A DNA stretch of 64,000 nt from Archangium sp. (GTDB taxonomy: Bacteria > Myxococcota > Myxococcia > Myxococcales > Myxococcaceae): contig JAUYRZ010000126.1 of NCBI GenBank assembly GCA_030695565.1, positions 1 to 64,000 on the forward strand. The letters run 5' to 3'. A program made the position numbers and the translations under genes. Positions within the stretch are counted from its first letter, which is position 1; each line of letters opens with the position of its first letter. Positions 40,438-48,962 of this stretch are shown one piece after another. The notes below the pieces were generated by a model. That model was not told the DNA's origin and made no database searches. It was given only the letters and a program-made list of their open reading frames with translations.

Positions 40438-40881
40438 TCAGCGCTTCTTCGTAAGGCCGGACGAACGACCCTGCATGCGGGGCCCGCCGAGTTTCCGGCC
40501 CCGCATCACGACCATGTACTCCCGTACTTCGTAACCTTTGAGCCCTTTGAGATCGCCGACCCGCACCGCGTCCCAGGGCACGTCTTCGATGCGCCCGGTC
40601 TCGTCGTCGATGAAGTGATGGTGCGGCTCGAGGCGCGGGTCGAACACCGTGCGCCCTTCGGCGAGCACCAGCTGGCGCAAGATGCCCTTCTCCACGAACA
40701 GGTTGAGCGTGTTGTAGACCGTGGCCCGCGAGAGCATGGGGAAGCTGGCCTGCACCTGCGCGAGCACCTCGTCGGCCGAGGGGTGTTGGTCGGTGCCGAG
40801 CACGTACTCCGCCACTGCGAGTCGCTGCGCCGAGGGCTGAATGCCGGCGCCTTTGAGCTGTGTCACCAGGTCTGGACTCAT
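40438..40881 (-). CDS. perR: Fur/PerR-family peroxide regulator without cysteines
   Basis: A 147-residue Fur-family repressor. The winged helix includes PMLSRATVYNTLNLFVEKG and the regulatory metal site EPHHHFID. Most Fur/PerR proteins bind structural zinc through two CxxC motifs; here the first position reads HHHFIDDETG and no Cys occurs anywhere in the protein. It lies upstream of ahpC and ahpD and divergent from dps, with a palindrome at 40889 close to its own start, so it probably represses this locus and itself. PerR is inferred from context. Confidence 0.85.
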   Translation of the reverse strand: MSPDLVTQLKGAGIQPSAQRLAVAEYVLGTDQHPSADEVLAQVQASFPMLSRATVYNTLNLFVEKGILRQLVLAEGRTVFDPRLEPHHHFIDDETGRIEDVPWDAVRVGDLKGLKGYEVREYMVVMRGRKLGGPRMQGRSSGLTKKR

Positions 40882-40888
40882 TTCGGAC

Positions 40889-40903
40889 TTAGACTTAATC
40901 TAG
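40889..40903. promoter_or_regulatory. Candidate PerR/Fur-type operator
   Basis: TTAGACTTAATCTAG is a 7-1-7 imperfect palindrome (5 of 7 positions pair, core TAGA-N5-TCTA) in an AT-rich patch that stands out from the GC-rich surroundings. It lies 8 bp upstream of perR and about 100 bp upstream of dps. A perfect TTGAC-N3-GTCAA repeat adjoins it at 40907-40919. Confidence 0.5.
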
Positions 40904-41005
40904 AAGTTGACGATGTCAACCGGAACTTTGTCCGCGCAACCCAACGTCGAGAGGTGCATCTTCCCCCCGTAGACCCACGCAACAGGCAACCGGAGGCGGA
41001 GTGTC

Positions 41006-41506
41006 ATGGCGAAGAAGAGCGAAGCGAAACAGGGTTCACTCGCAGTGGACATCGGGATTGCAGAGGCGGATCGCAGGGCCATCGCGGACGGCCTCAACGC
41101 GCTGCTCGCCGACAACTACGCGCTGTATCTGAAGACGCACGCGTTCCACTGGAACGTGACGGGGCCGATGTTCCAGACCCTGCACCTCATGTTCGAGACG
41201 CACTACAACGAGCTGTGGCTGGCCAATGACCTGATCGCCGAGCGCATCCGCGCCCTGGGCTTTCACGTGCGCGCGACGTACGCGGCGTTCAGCAAGCTCT
41301 CTTCGATCCCCGAGACCGAAGGCGTGCCCGAAGCGACCGACATGGTTCGCGAGCTGACCAAGGGCCACGAGACCTGCGCCCGCACGGCGCGTTCGATCTT
41401 CCCCCGGGCGGAGAAAGGCGGCGACGAGTCGACCGTCGACCTGCTCACCCAGCGTCTGCAGATTCACGAGAAGACGGCGTGGATGCTGCGCAGCCTGCTG
41501 GCCTGA
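41006..41506 (+). CDS. dps: Dps-type ferritin-like DNA-protection protein
   Basis: A 166-residue four-helix ferritin-like protein. [13 protein letters not shown] and [10 protein letters not shown] contain the inter-subunit ferroxidase ligands of Dps dodecamers, which oxidise Fe2+ with H2O2 and shield DNA. A Lys-rich N-terminus (MAKKSEAK) may aid DNA binding. GGAGG precedes ATG 41006. It is divergent from perR and shares the operator-bearing intergenic region. Confidence 0.93.
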   Translation: MAKKSEAKQGSLAVDIGIAEADRRAIADGLNALLADNYALYLKTHAFHWNVTGPMFQTLHLMFETHYNELWLANDLIAERIRALGFHVRATYAAFSKLSSIPETEGVPEATDMVRELTKGHETCARTARSIFPRAEKGGDESTVDLLTQRLQIHEKTAWMLRSLLA

Positions 41507-41509
41507 ACC

Positions 41510-42643
41510 GTGGAACGCCTCGACAACGTCATCCAGCGGTATGCGTGGGGCAGCCACACGGCCATCCCCATGCTGCTCGGTCAGGCTCCCGACGGAGGTC
41601 CGCAAGCGGAGCTCTGGCTGGGGGCTCACCCGTCAGCGCCTTCGAAGGTCCGCAGCGGCGGCACGCTCGAGGCGCTGATCGCCCACAGTCCCGAGCGGCT
41701 GCTGGGCACCGCGAGCACGCGCCAGTTCGGGCCGCGGTTGCCCTTCTTGCTCAAGGTGCTGGCCGCCGGTCAGCCGTTGTCGTTGCAGGCCCACCCCAGC
41801 CTGATGCAGGCGAAGGCGGGCTTCGCGCGTGAAGAAGCGGCGGGGCTTTCGCGCTCGGCTCCGAATCGCAACTACCGCGACGCGAATCACAAGCCCGAGA
41901 TCATCTGCGCGCTCACCGACTTTCAGGCGCTGTGCGGCTTTCGCGCTGCGGAAGCTTCGGTGCAGCTGCTCAAGGGCCTGGGCCTCGACACCACGCTGCT
42001 CGAGAGCCAGGACCTGCGGGCGTATTTTCAACACGTGATGTCGTTGCCGAAAGAGGCGCAAGGCGGGCTGGTCGATCAGCTCGTCGATGCAGCGCGCAGC
42101 CCGGTGAAGGGGTTCGAGGGTGAATGCGCGCTCGCGTTGCGGTTGTCGGCGCTCTACCCGCGCGACATCGGCATCGTCGGCGCGTTGCTGCTCAACCTGG
42201 TCACCTTGAAGCCGGGCGAGGCGCTGTACCTCGATGCCGGCAATCTCCACGCGTATCTGGAGGGCACCGGCGTGGAGCTGATGGCCAACTCCGACAACGT
42301 GCTGCGTGGTGGGCTCACGCCCAAACATGTCGACGTGCCCGAGCTGCTCTCGGTGCTCGACTTCGCAGAGGGCCCGGCGAAGGTGCTGCGGCCCAGCGGA
42401 GAGGGCGAGGCGGTGTATTCCACGCCCGCTCCGGATTTCCGGTTGTCGCGCGTCGAGGTGAAGGGCCCGCAGGTCACCCTGCCCGCTCGCGGCGCGCAGC
42501 TGCTCTTGGTGGTGGAGGGTGAAGTCACCACGCAGGGCGTCGCGTTGAAGCGCGGTGACTCGGTGTTCATCGGCGCCGATGAAGGCGACGTGCCGCTCTC
42601 GGGGCGCGGCTTGGTCTTCCGGGCCACTGCGGGAATTTCATGA
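41510..42643 (+). CDS. manA: Mannose-6-phosphate isomerase, class I
   Basis: A 377-residue zinc enzyme converting mannose-6-P and fructose-6-P, supplying mannose for polysaccharide and glycoprotein. Zinc and active-site motifs: LSLQAHPSL, NHKPEIICAL, and YLDAGNLHAYLEG, followed by the C-terminal cupin. N-terminal YAWGS is typical. It starts at GTG 41510, only 3 bp after dps, so it may be read through from dps, though the functions are unrelated. Confidence 0.92.
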   Translation: MERLDNVIQRYAWGSHTAIPMLLGQAPDGGPQAELWLGAHPSAPSKVRSGGTLEALIAHSPERLLGTASTRQFGPRLPFLLKVLAAGQPLSLQAHPSLMQAKAGFAREEAAGLSRSAPNRNYRDANHKPEIICALTDFQALCGFRAAEASVQLLKGLGLDTTLLESQDLRAYFQHVMSLPKEAQGGLVDQLVDAARSPVKGFEGECALALRLSALYPRDIGIVGALLLNLVTLKPGEALYLDAGNLHAYLEGTGVELMANSDNVLRGGLTPKHVDVPELLSVLDFAEGPAKVLRPSGEGEAVYSTPAPDFRLSRVEVKGPQVTLPARGAQLLLVVEGEVTTQGVALKRGDSVFIGADEGDVPLSGRGLVFRATAGIS

Positions 42644-42725
42644 AGCGGAACCGGCGACAGCGAAACGCTGCGCGAGACAGACGGCAGCGCAGCGAACGGC
42701 TGGCCGAGGTGGAGCGACCCCGGAA

Positions 42726-43613
42726 ATGAAGCTGGCTCACTTCTCGGACATTCACATCACGCACTTCCCCTTGAGCGGGAAGCCCGCGCTCAAGCGGCTC
42801 GCGGCGGTGGCGAGCTATTCGATCGCCGGCCGCGGCAACCACTTCCGGGGCAGCGACGCCCGCATCGCCAGGCTGCTCGAAGACGTGGATGCGCAGGGCG
42901 TCGACCACGCGTTGTGCACGGGCGACCTCACCGGCGTCTCCACCGAGGCGGAGTTCAGCGAGGTCGCGGGCCTCTTCGGGCCGAGGCTCGCTCAGCCCGC
43001 CCGCTACACCGTCATCCCCGGCAATCACGATCGGTACGTGCGCGGGGCCGATGGGTTGTTCGAGAAACACTTCGGCAAGCTCAGCGAGGGCGGCCGGTTT
43101 CCGTTCGTGAAACACCTGAGCGATCGAGTGAGCGTGGTGGCGATCGACGTCGCCCGGCCCACCAGCCTGATTGATTCGTCAGGGCTGTGTGGCGCGAAGC
43201 AGCGTGAGGCGTTGCTCGGAATTCTCACCGACGCGAGCCTCAAAGACCGTTTCGTGGTGATGGCGCTGCACTACGGCCTGCTGCGCGCGGAAGGCCAGCG
43301 TGATGCGCGGCCGCACGGACTTCGGGATGACGTCGAGGTGATGGAGCTGATCGATCGCGCTGATGTGTCGCTCGATCTCGTGCTGCATGGGCACATGCAC
43401 CGGCCGTACGTGGTGAAGACGAAGCGGCGCACGGCGATCTGCGTGGGCAGCGCGACGGACCTCCACGTGAAGCAGGGCTGCGGGTACCACGTGTACGAGA
43501 TCGATCCCGCTGCGCACCGGGTGCGAATCGAGCGCCGCGTGTGGAGTGCAGGGCCCGGCCGGTACGAGGCGGACGCCGCGTCGGCGCTCAATCGAGAGCT
43601 CGTCACTCGGTAA
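42726..43613 (+). CDS. Calcineurin-like metallophosphoesterase
   Basis: A 295-residue binuclear-metal phosphoesterase with the full motif set: FSDIHI, CTGDLTG, PGNHDRY, ALHYG and LHGHMHRPY. The overall organisation fits class III cyclic-nucleotide/glycerophosphodiester phosphodiesterases (GpdQ/CpdA-like); the substrate is not evident. ATG 42726 begins MKLAHFSDIH. A hairpin repeat follows its stop immediately, shared with the convergent oxygenase gene. Confidence 0.88.
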   Translation: MKLAHFSDIHITHFPLSGKPALKRLAAVASYSIAGRGNHFRGSDARIARLLEDVDAQGVDHALCTGDLTGVSTEAEFSEVAGLFGPRLAQPARYTVIPGNHDRYVRGADGLFEKHFGKLSEGGRFPFVKHLSDRVSVVAIDVARPTSLIDSSGLCGAKQREALLGILTDASLKDRFVVMALHYGLLRAEGQRDARPHGLRDDVEVMELIDRADVSLDLVLHGHMHRPYVVKTKRRTAICVGSATDLHVKQGCGYHVYEIDPAAHRVRIERRVWSAGPGRYEADAASALNRELVTR

Positions 43614-43614
43614 G

Positions 43615-43643
43615 CCCCTCTCCCCCTCAGGGGAGCGGGAGAG
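43615..43643. repeat. CCCTCTCC-type hairpin repeat, copy 4 (overlaps a coding 3' end)
   Basis: CCCCTCTCCCCCTC and the AGGGGAGCGGGAGAG arm begin 2 bp after the phosphoesterase stop. They supply the last codons (Leu-Pro-stop) of the convergent oxygenase gene. Confidence 0.65.
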
Positions 43644-44616
43644 CAGTCGTTGCAAGGTGCGGAAAGACCTTCGAGACCTTCGACACGAGGTACTCACCGT
43701 AGGTGCCGCTCAGGCCATGCACGCTCGCGCGATCCCACCGCTCTGCCGCGTCTCGTTCGACCGGCCGAGCCAACGCGCCCGGCAGCGGCACCACTTCAGC
43801 GTCGAACGCGGGATCGAAGAAGAACGGCCACGAGTAGCGGCTGCGGCCCGACGTGTTGCGCACCCGATGCGGCGTCGAGCGATAGCGGCCGCCCGTCATG
43901 CGATCGAGCATGTCGCCTAAGTTGCACACGAACGTTTGGGGGATGGGCGGGGCCTCGATCCACCCGCTGGGGGTCTTCACCTCGAGCCCGCCGCAGTCGT
44001 CTTGTTTGAGCACCGTGAGCAGCCCGTAGTCGGTGTGTTCACCCACGCCCCACCCGCTCGCTTCGGTCGCGCTGGGCTGCGGGTAGTGGAAGATCCGGAA
44101 GAGCGGCAACGGCTTTCGGGTCAACCGGCGCTCGAAGAAGTCGGCCTCGAGCCCGAGGCTGAGCGCGATCGCCCGCATCACCGCGTGGCTCACCCGCGTC
44201 TGCGCCGCGATGAAGTCGAGCACCGCCGCGCGCAGCTCCGGCACTTCCGCGGGGAACAGGTTCGCGCCGTGCATCGGCCAATCTGCGCGCACGCGGGCAT
44301 CGTCGGGGCCGAGTTCTTCGCCGAGGTAGAGCCCTTCTTTCAGGTCTGCGGCGCCTGAAGTGAGTTCTCCACCGAGGGGAAACCAGCCCCGCCACGCACG
44401 GCCGCCATGCGCCATCGAGATGCGCTGCTTCGCCTCGAGTGGCAGCGCAAAGAAGCGCGCGGTGGCCTGCTCGAGGCGGTGCTCCACCGCCGGGTCGACG
44501 CCGTGACCGGTGATGTAGAAAAACCCGTGGCGCTCACTGGCCACACGGACCGCTTCGACGCACGCCCGCTGATCGGGTGCGCTCAGATCGACGACAGGCA
44601 ACGAATCAATCGGCAT
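43627..44616 (-). CDS. 2-oxoglutarate/Fe(II)-dependent oxygenase, isopenicillin-N-synthase-like
   Basis: A 329-residue oxygenase with the DIOX_N region (LPVVDLSAPD; RHGFFYITGHGV) and the catalytic jelly roll. Iron ligands are His194 and Asp196 (GEHTDYGLLT) and His250 (STPHRV), and 2OG is held by Arg260-x-Ser262 (RYSWPF). The fold covers ethylene-forming, IPNS-like and gibberellin-type oxidases; the substrate is unknown. ATG 44616 gives MPIDSLPVVD. The gene starts 23 bp from the divergent pseudokinase gene and ends inside repeat copy 4. Confidence 0.9.
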   Translation of the reverse strand: MPIDSLPVVDLSAPDQRACVEAVRVASERHGFFYITGHGVDPAVEHRLEQATARFFALPLEAKQRISMAHGGRAWRGWFPLGGELTSGAADLKEGLYLGEELGPDDARVRADWPMHGANLFPAEVPELRAAVLDFIAAQTRVSHAVMRAIALSLGLEADFFERRLTRKPLPLFRIFHYPQPSATEASGWGVGEHTDYGLLTVLKQDDCGGLEVKTPSGWIEAPPIPQTFVCNLGDMLDRMTGGRYRSTPHRVRNTSGRSRYSWPFFFDPAFDAEVVPLPGALARPVERDAAERWDRASVHGLSGTYGEYLVSKVSKVFPHLATTALPLP

Positions 44617-44639
44617 CGGCGCCACCCTATGCTGGGTCG

Positions 44640-45776
44640 GTGATCGGCAGTCCTCTCAACATCGGCAGGGTCAGTGAAACGGTGCCGGTGGCGCCGCGGG
44701 CCGACGTGCAGGCGCCGCTGGTGATGGAGCGTGTGCTCCCCGGCATGGCCGATGATCACCTGGTCGAAGAAGCCAACACCATCGTCACGCTCGCCAGGGC
44801 CCTGCCCGCGCCGTGGCAGCGGCTGGTGAACGCTGCGTTTTCCAGCACCGAAGCCCACGTCATCTACGAGCGCTTCGTGGGCGTCACGCTGCGCGATCTC
44901 ACGGGCGCGCTGCGCACCTCGGGCCGGGTGCTGCCGCTCGACGTGCTGCGCTCGGTGATCGAGAACCTGTGCGACGGGCTCTCGGCGCTCCCCCCGGGCC
45001 CGGAATGCATTCCGCTGTCCGATCTCAGCGTCGGGCTCTCGATCGACGGTCGGTGGCGGTTCGCCCAGGGCGCGCTCAATCACTGGTTGATCAACGTGAT
45101 GAATGCGCCGCTGGCCGAGGAGAGCGACGGGGAGGTGCCGCTCGAGCTGATCTTTCAGATGAGCCCCGAGAGTATTCAGGGGCGCGCAGAGACGGCCGCT
45201 TCCCTGGTGACGCGCGTCACCCTCTTCGCCTGGCAGGTCGCCGCTGGTGGCCATCACCCGTACCGCGGTCGGCGCCACGACACGATGTACAGCATCACCC
45301 GCTACACCCGCGATGAAGTGCGCGTGCCGCTGAGTGTTCACCCTGAACTGCCGAGCGCCGTGGCCGACGTGCTGCGCAGAGGCCTCCGCTTCTCGCGGGA
45401 TCGTTTCGCCGATCTCTCTGCGTTCCGCGCGGCGCTCGAGCCCACCTGGCCCGTGCCCGCTGCGTCAACTGCACGCACGTTCGACGTCATCGCCAGCCTG
45501 ACCTGGGCGAAGGTGCAGAAGGAACTGCAGCTGCTCAAGCGTGAGCCGCTGTTGCCCATTCGGTGGCAAGGCGTGTGGTCCGGCGCGCAGACGCCCGAGC
45601 AGGGAATCGCGGTGCTCGAGGATCAGCTGCTCGAGCGGCTCGCGCCCGTTGAGGGCCTTCCGCGGTGTGGAGCCGTCGAAGAGCTCAGCGATCCGGCTCC
45701 GGTGCGCGTCGAGGCGGTCACGCCTCCGCAGCGATGGGGGCTCTTCCAGCGCTTCCTGGCCCTCTTCGGCCGCTGA
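44640..45776 (+). CDS. Protein kinase-like pseudokinase
   Basis: A 378-residue protein that I read as a kinase fold without catalytic residues. ERFVGVTLRDLTGAL matches the hinge/helix D region and FQMSPESIQG the APE segment. TLFAWQVAAGGHHPYRG matches the helix F-G stretch (usually LLYELLTGRRPF). But Arg31 (VMERVL) stands in place of the ATP lysine, LSDLSVGLSID replaces HRDxxxxN, and FAQG replaces DFG. Phosphotransfer is therefore unlikely; a scaffold or allosteric role is more plausible. GTG 44640 starts 23 bp from the divergent oxygenase. No membrane segment is seen. Confidence 0.65.
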   Translation: MIGSPLNIGRVSETVPVAPRADVQAPLVMERVLPGMADDHLVEEANTIVTLARALPAPWQRLVNAAFSSTEAHVIYERFVGVTLRDLTGALRTSGRVLPLDVLRSVIENLCDGLSALPPGPECIPLSDLSVGLSIDGRWRFAQGALNHWLINVMNAPLAEESDGEVPLELIFQMSPESIQGRAETAASLVTRVTLFAWQVAAGGHHPYRGRRHDTMYSITRYTRDEVRVPLSVHPELPSAVADVLRRGLRFSRDRFADLSAFRAALEPTWPVPAASTARTFDVIASLTWAKVQKELQLLKREPLLPIRWQGVWSGAQTPEQGIAVLEDQLLERLAPVEGLPRCGAVEELSDPAPVRVEAVTPPQRWGLFQRFLALFGR

Positions 45777-45916
45777 GCTTCGAGCGGCAGCGCGATGGGT
45801 GTGGGCGGTCAGACCACCCGCGCCTACGGCCACTTACCGGTTTCGGAGCCCGCTCTGTAAAGGCGCACGACAGCGCCTCGAAAGTGCCGCCCCTCCGAGC
45901 GCACCGACAACCCTGC

Positions 45917-47125
45917 ATGACCATCTCGCGCCTCCAGCCCAGGGCCCTCCGGATTCAGCCCGCTGCGCCCCGCCCGGTCGCTGCGACGCCCGTGGCCAGG
46001 AAGACGCCGAAGTCGGCCTTCGAGTTGGCCAGGACGAAGGGCCCTGCGCTCGACGGCCGCCGCCCTCCGGTGACCGCGAAGATCGAGGCCCTCAAACGCG
46101 CGCGTGAGCTGCTGGAAGGCCCGGTGAAGAACACCACCGGCGCCGACGGGCACATCGTGGTGGAAGACGCGCCGTACGTGAACGACGGCAGAGATCTCAA
46201 CGGCCCGCGCGCCGACGAAGCGGCCCGGCAGGTCGCCGACAACGTGGCGCTGGAGGGTGAAGCGCTCGACAAGCTCTCGGCGAAAGATCGCGCGCGCTAC
46301 CTCTCGGTGAAGAGGACGTTGCTCGCGCCCGCTGACGGCCGGCCGCAAGGTGACCCGGTCGCCGCGCTCGCCCTGCAGACCATGCTCCTGGAGGGCAAGC
46401 TCACCGCCCCGCTGCTCACCAACCTCTCCAAGCTCAACCAGCAGGAGCTCGCCGACGGCATCGACCGCCAGCAACTTCTTGCCGACGTCGTGCAGGAAGT
46501 CGCCGTGCCCGAAGCGATCGCGCAGCGCAACCGCGGCACCTGCGTGCCCACGTCCATCGAGATCCAACTCGCGCAGCAGAACCCTGCCGAATACGTGCGG
46601 CTGATCAGCGGCCTCGCTTCACCTGAAGGCAAAGTGACCACCGCGGGCGGCGACGTGCTCGAGCGTGAGCCCGGCGTGATCGACGACGGCACCTCGCGCT
46701 CGATGTCGCAGAAGCTGCTCGCGCCCGCCCTGATGGAGCTGGGCAATGCCCGCGCCGACTACGACAACGAAGAAGACGAACACGTCGGCGGCAGCCTCGA
46801 CGGCAAGAGCGGGCTGACCGCGGCGCAGGCCGACGTGCTGCTCGAGAGCATCTACGGCCGCGACTTCGCCTTCACCAACACCGGCAGCGCCGACGAGAAG
46901 AAGGCGGGCACCGAGTTCGTGCTCGATGAGCTGAAGGCCGGTCGCGACGTGCTGGTGGGCCTCACCTGGGGCACGGGCGGTCACAAGGTGCTGGTGACCG
47001 GCACCGAGACGAGAGACGGCGTCGACTACGTGAAGATCGTCAACCCCTGGGGCCGCCAGGAGCTGATCTCGGTCGCCGACTTCGAAGCCGACCTGCGCAA
47101 CGTGAACTACGACCCCAACGCTTAA
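45917..47125 (+). CDS. Papain-like-fold protein of unknown function (possible cysteine peptidase)
   Basis: A 402-residue protein with no family I can name. [17 protein letters not shown] places Cys209 at the head of a helix, as in papain-type enzymes. [11 protein letters not shown] (His356) and [10 protein letters not shown] (Asn376) fit the following His and Asn of a Cys-His-Asn triad, close to calpain/C39-type NPWG. The first ~110 residues are Ala/Pro/Arg-rich and probably disordered. There is no Sec signal, so it is cytoplasmic or exported by another route (an effector is conceivable). The stop shares bases with the convergent queF stop. Confidence 0.6.
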   Translation: MTISRLQPRALRIQPAAPRPVAATPVARKTPKSAFELARTKGPALDGRRPPVTAKIEALKRARELLEGPVKNTTGADGHIVVEDAPYVNDGRDLNGPRADEAARQVADNVALEGEALDKLSAKDRARYLSVKRTLLAPADGRPQGDPVAALALQTMLLEGKLTAPLLTNLSKLNQQELADGIDRQQLLADVVQEVAVPEAIAQRNRGTCVPTSIEIQLAQQNPAEYVRLISGLASPEGKVTTAGGDVLEREPGVIDDGTSRSMSQKLLAPALMELGNARADYDNEEDEHVGGSLDGKSGLTAAQADVLLESIYGRDFAFTNTGSADEKKAGTEFVLDELKAGRDVLVGLTWGTGGHKVLVTGTETRDGVDYVKIVNPWGRQELISVADFEADLRNVNYDPNA

Positions 47126-47493
47126 CGCTTCGACTTGCCCTTCTTCTCGTAGGTGCAGGTCACGTCGGTGACGATGCCGCCGCGCACCATCCAGTGGCCG
47201 TGCACCGTCATGCTGCGAGGCGCGCACGCCTTCACCATGTCTTCGAGGATCTGGTTGGTGACCGCTTCGTGGAACGAGCCTTCGTTGCGGAAGCTCCACA
47301 GGTAGAGCTTGAGCGACTTGAGCTCGATGCACTTCGCGTCGGGCACGTACTTGATCTTGAAGTGCGCGAAGTCGGGCTGGCCGGTGAGCGGGCACAGGCA
47401 GGTGAACTCGGGGCAGTCGAACTCGATGACGTAGTCGCGCACCGGAGCGGGGTTCTGGAAAATCTCGAGCTTCTTCGAAGGCTGGGAAGGCAT
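47122..47493 (-). CDS. queF: NADPH-dependent 7-cyano-7-deazaguanine reductase
   Basis: A 123-residue tunnelling-fold enzyme reducing preQ0 to preQ1 in queuosine synthesis. The QueF signature [17 protein letters not shown] carries nucleophile Cys34 and Asp41, and [13 protein letters not shown] supplies the substrate Glu. The length matches the short unimodular (B. subtilis-type) QueF. No other que gene is in the window. The 3' TAA overlaps the convergent gene's TAA within TTAA (47122-47125). Confidence 0.94.
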   Translation of the reverse strand: MPSQPSKKLEIFQNPAPVRDYVIEFDCPEFTCLCPLTGQPDFAHFKIKYVPDAKCIELKSLKLYLWSFRNEGSFHEAVTNQILEDMVKACAPRSMTVHGHWMVRGGIVTDVTCTYEKKGKSKR

Positions 47494-47549
47494 GGGCCCG
47501 GCCCTGTAGCGGGCTGGCGCGGTGGGCGCAATTCCGGCAGAGAGAACAG

Positions 47550-48506
47550 GTGGCTTCTCCTGAGCTCATCGCCGCCGTCGACGTGCTCCGTGCCGGGGGC
47601 CTGATCGGGCTGCCCACCGAGACCGTGTACGGCCTGGGCGCCGACGCCTCGAACGATCTCGCGGTGCGCCGCATCTTCGCGGTGAAGGGCCGGCCTTCGA
47701 CCCACCCCCTCATCGTGCACGTCGCGAGCGTGGAGCACGCCCGGCAATGGGCCCTCGAGCTGACGGAGGCAGGGGAAAAGCTCGCCCGGGCGTTCTGGCC
47801 GGGCCCATTGACCTTGATCGTCAAACGCAGCGAACGCGCCTCCGACGCGGTGACCGGTGGGCAAGACACCGTGGGCCTGCGGGTGCCTGCGCATCCACTC
47901 GCGCTCGAGCTGCTCCAGCTCTTTGGTGGCGGGGTCGCCGCGCCCTCGGCCAATCGATTTGGAAAGGTGAGCCCGACCAGCGCCGCCCACGTGCGCAGCG
48001 AATTGGGTGAAGAAGTCGATCTCATCCTCGAGGGGGGCAGCAGCACCGTCGGGGTGGAGAGCACCATCATCGACGTGACCCACAGCCCCGCTCGCCTGCT
48101 GCGGCCCGGTGGGGTGTCGCGTGAGCAGATCGAAGCAGTGCTGGGTCAGCCCCTCGTGCTCGCGACCCACGCCACCGACGTGCGTGCTCCGGGCATGTTG
48201 GAGTCGCATTACGCGCCGCGGGCGGGCCTCTGGCTGGTCTCTGCCGCCGAGGTCTTCGAAGAAGCAGCGCGCAGGCAGGCAACCGGTGCCCGCGTGGTGG
48301 TGATCGCGCCCGAAGGCACCGCGCTTCCAGAAGGCGTGGCGTCGTTGATCGTACCGCCCGACGAGGCCGGGTTCGCGCGCGTGCTCTATGCCCATCTGCG
48401 CGCGGCCGACGCGTTGGGCGATCTCATCCTCGCGGTCCCCCCGGCGGAATCAGGGCTCGGGTTCGCCGTGCGAGATCGCCTGCAGCGGGCTTCGAAACGT
48501 GACTGA
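47550..48506 (+). CDS. L-threonylcarbamoyladenylate synthase (Sua5 type)
   Basis: A 318-residue enzyme making threonylcarbamoyl-AMP for the tRNA t6A37 modification. The YrdC domain (about 1-200) has [35 protein letters not shown] and [16 protein letters not shown] linker with SHYAPRA leads to the C-terminal Sua5 domain, which distinguishes it from the short TsaC. GTG 47550 gives [10 protein letters not shown]. It is divergent from queF, another tRNA-modification gene, with 56 bp between them. Confidence 0.93.
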   Translation: MASPELIAAVDVLRAGGLIGLPTETVYGLGADASNDLAVRRIFAVKGRPSTHPLIVHVASVEHARQWALELTEAGEKLARAFWPGPLTLIVKRSERASDAVTGGQDTVGLRVPAHPLALELLQLFGGGVAAPSANRFGKVSPTSAAHVRSELGEEVDLILEGGSSTVGVESTIIDVTHSPARLLRPGGVSREQIEAVLGQPLVLATHATDVRAPGMLESHYAPRAGLWLVSAAEVFEEAARRQATGARVVVIAPEGTALPEGVASLIVPPDEAGFARVLYAHLRAADALGDLILAVPPAESGLGFAVRDRLQRASKRD

Positions 48507-48554
48507 CATCCGGAAGTGACGGGGCCCCCCTCCCCGACAGGAACGCACTGCGTT

Positions 48555-48962
48555 ATGGCCCCGGGCATGACGCATCTCCCCACCGACGTCGCCGCGCTGG
48601 TGAAGCTCGCCGCCGCTCACGTCGAAGGCGCGCAGCCGCTGTTCGAAGGCCACCTGGAGAGCGTCGCTTCGCTCTACCAGGTGCACCCGGAGCGCGTGGA
48701 GCGCGCCCGCACCGCCTGCACCACGCCGCAGGCCCGCAAGCTCGCGTGTGAGCTGGTGCAGCAGGCGCCTCCTGGCCAGCAGCGCGCCCCCTTCACCCGC
48801 GCGACGCCCAAAGATGTCTCGATGCTGGTGCTGGAAGCGCTGAGCTCGCCTGCGACCCGCGACGTCATCATGCGCGCTCCGATGGAGCTGGCCGCCGTGC
48901 AGCTCGGCGCGCACCCCTTCGTGGTCGAAGAAGCCCGCACCCGCCTGGGTGCCCTGCAGTGA
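48555..48962 (+). CDS. Small hypothetical protein coupled to the HMG-CoA-lyase-like gene
   Basis: About 135 residues (start ATG 48555 or 48567, MTHLPTDVAALVKL), helical and soluble, with no family I recognise. It has no signal peptide or membrane segment. Its stop overlaps the next start (GTGA at 48959-48962), and codon use is as biased as in neighbouring genes, so it is probably real and translated together with the lyase-like gene. Confidence 0.6.
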   Translation: MAPGMTHLPTDVAALVKLAAAHVEGAQPLFEGHLESVASLYQVHPERVERARTACTTPQARKLACELVQQAPPGQQRAPFTRATPKDVSMLVLEALSSPATRDVIMRAPMELAAVQLGAHPFVVEEARTRLGALQ

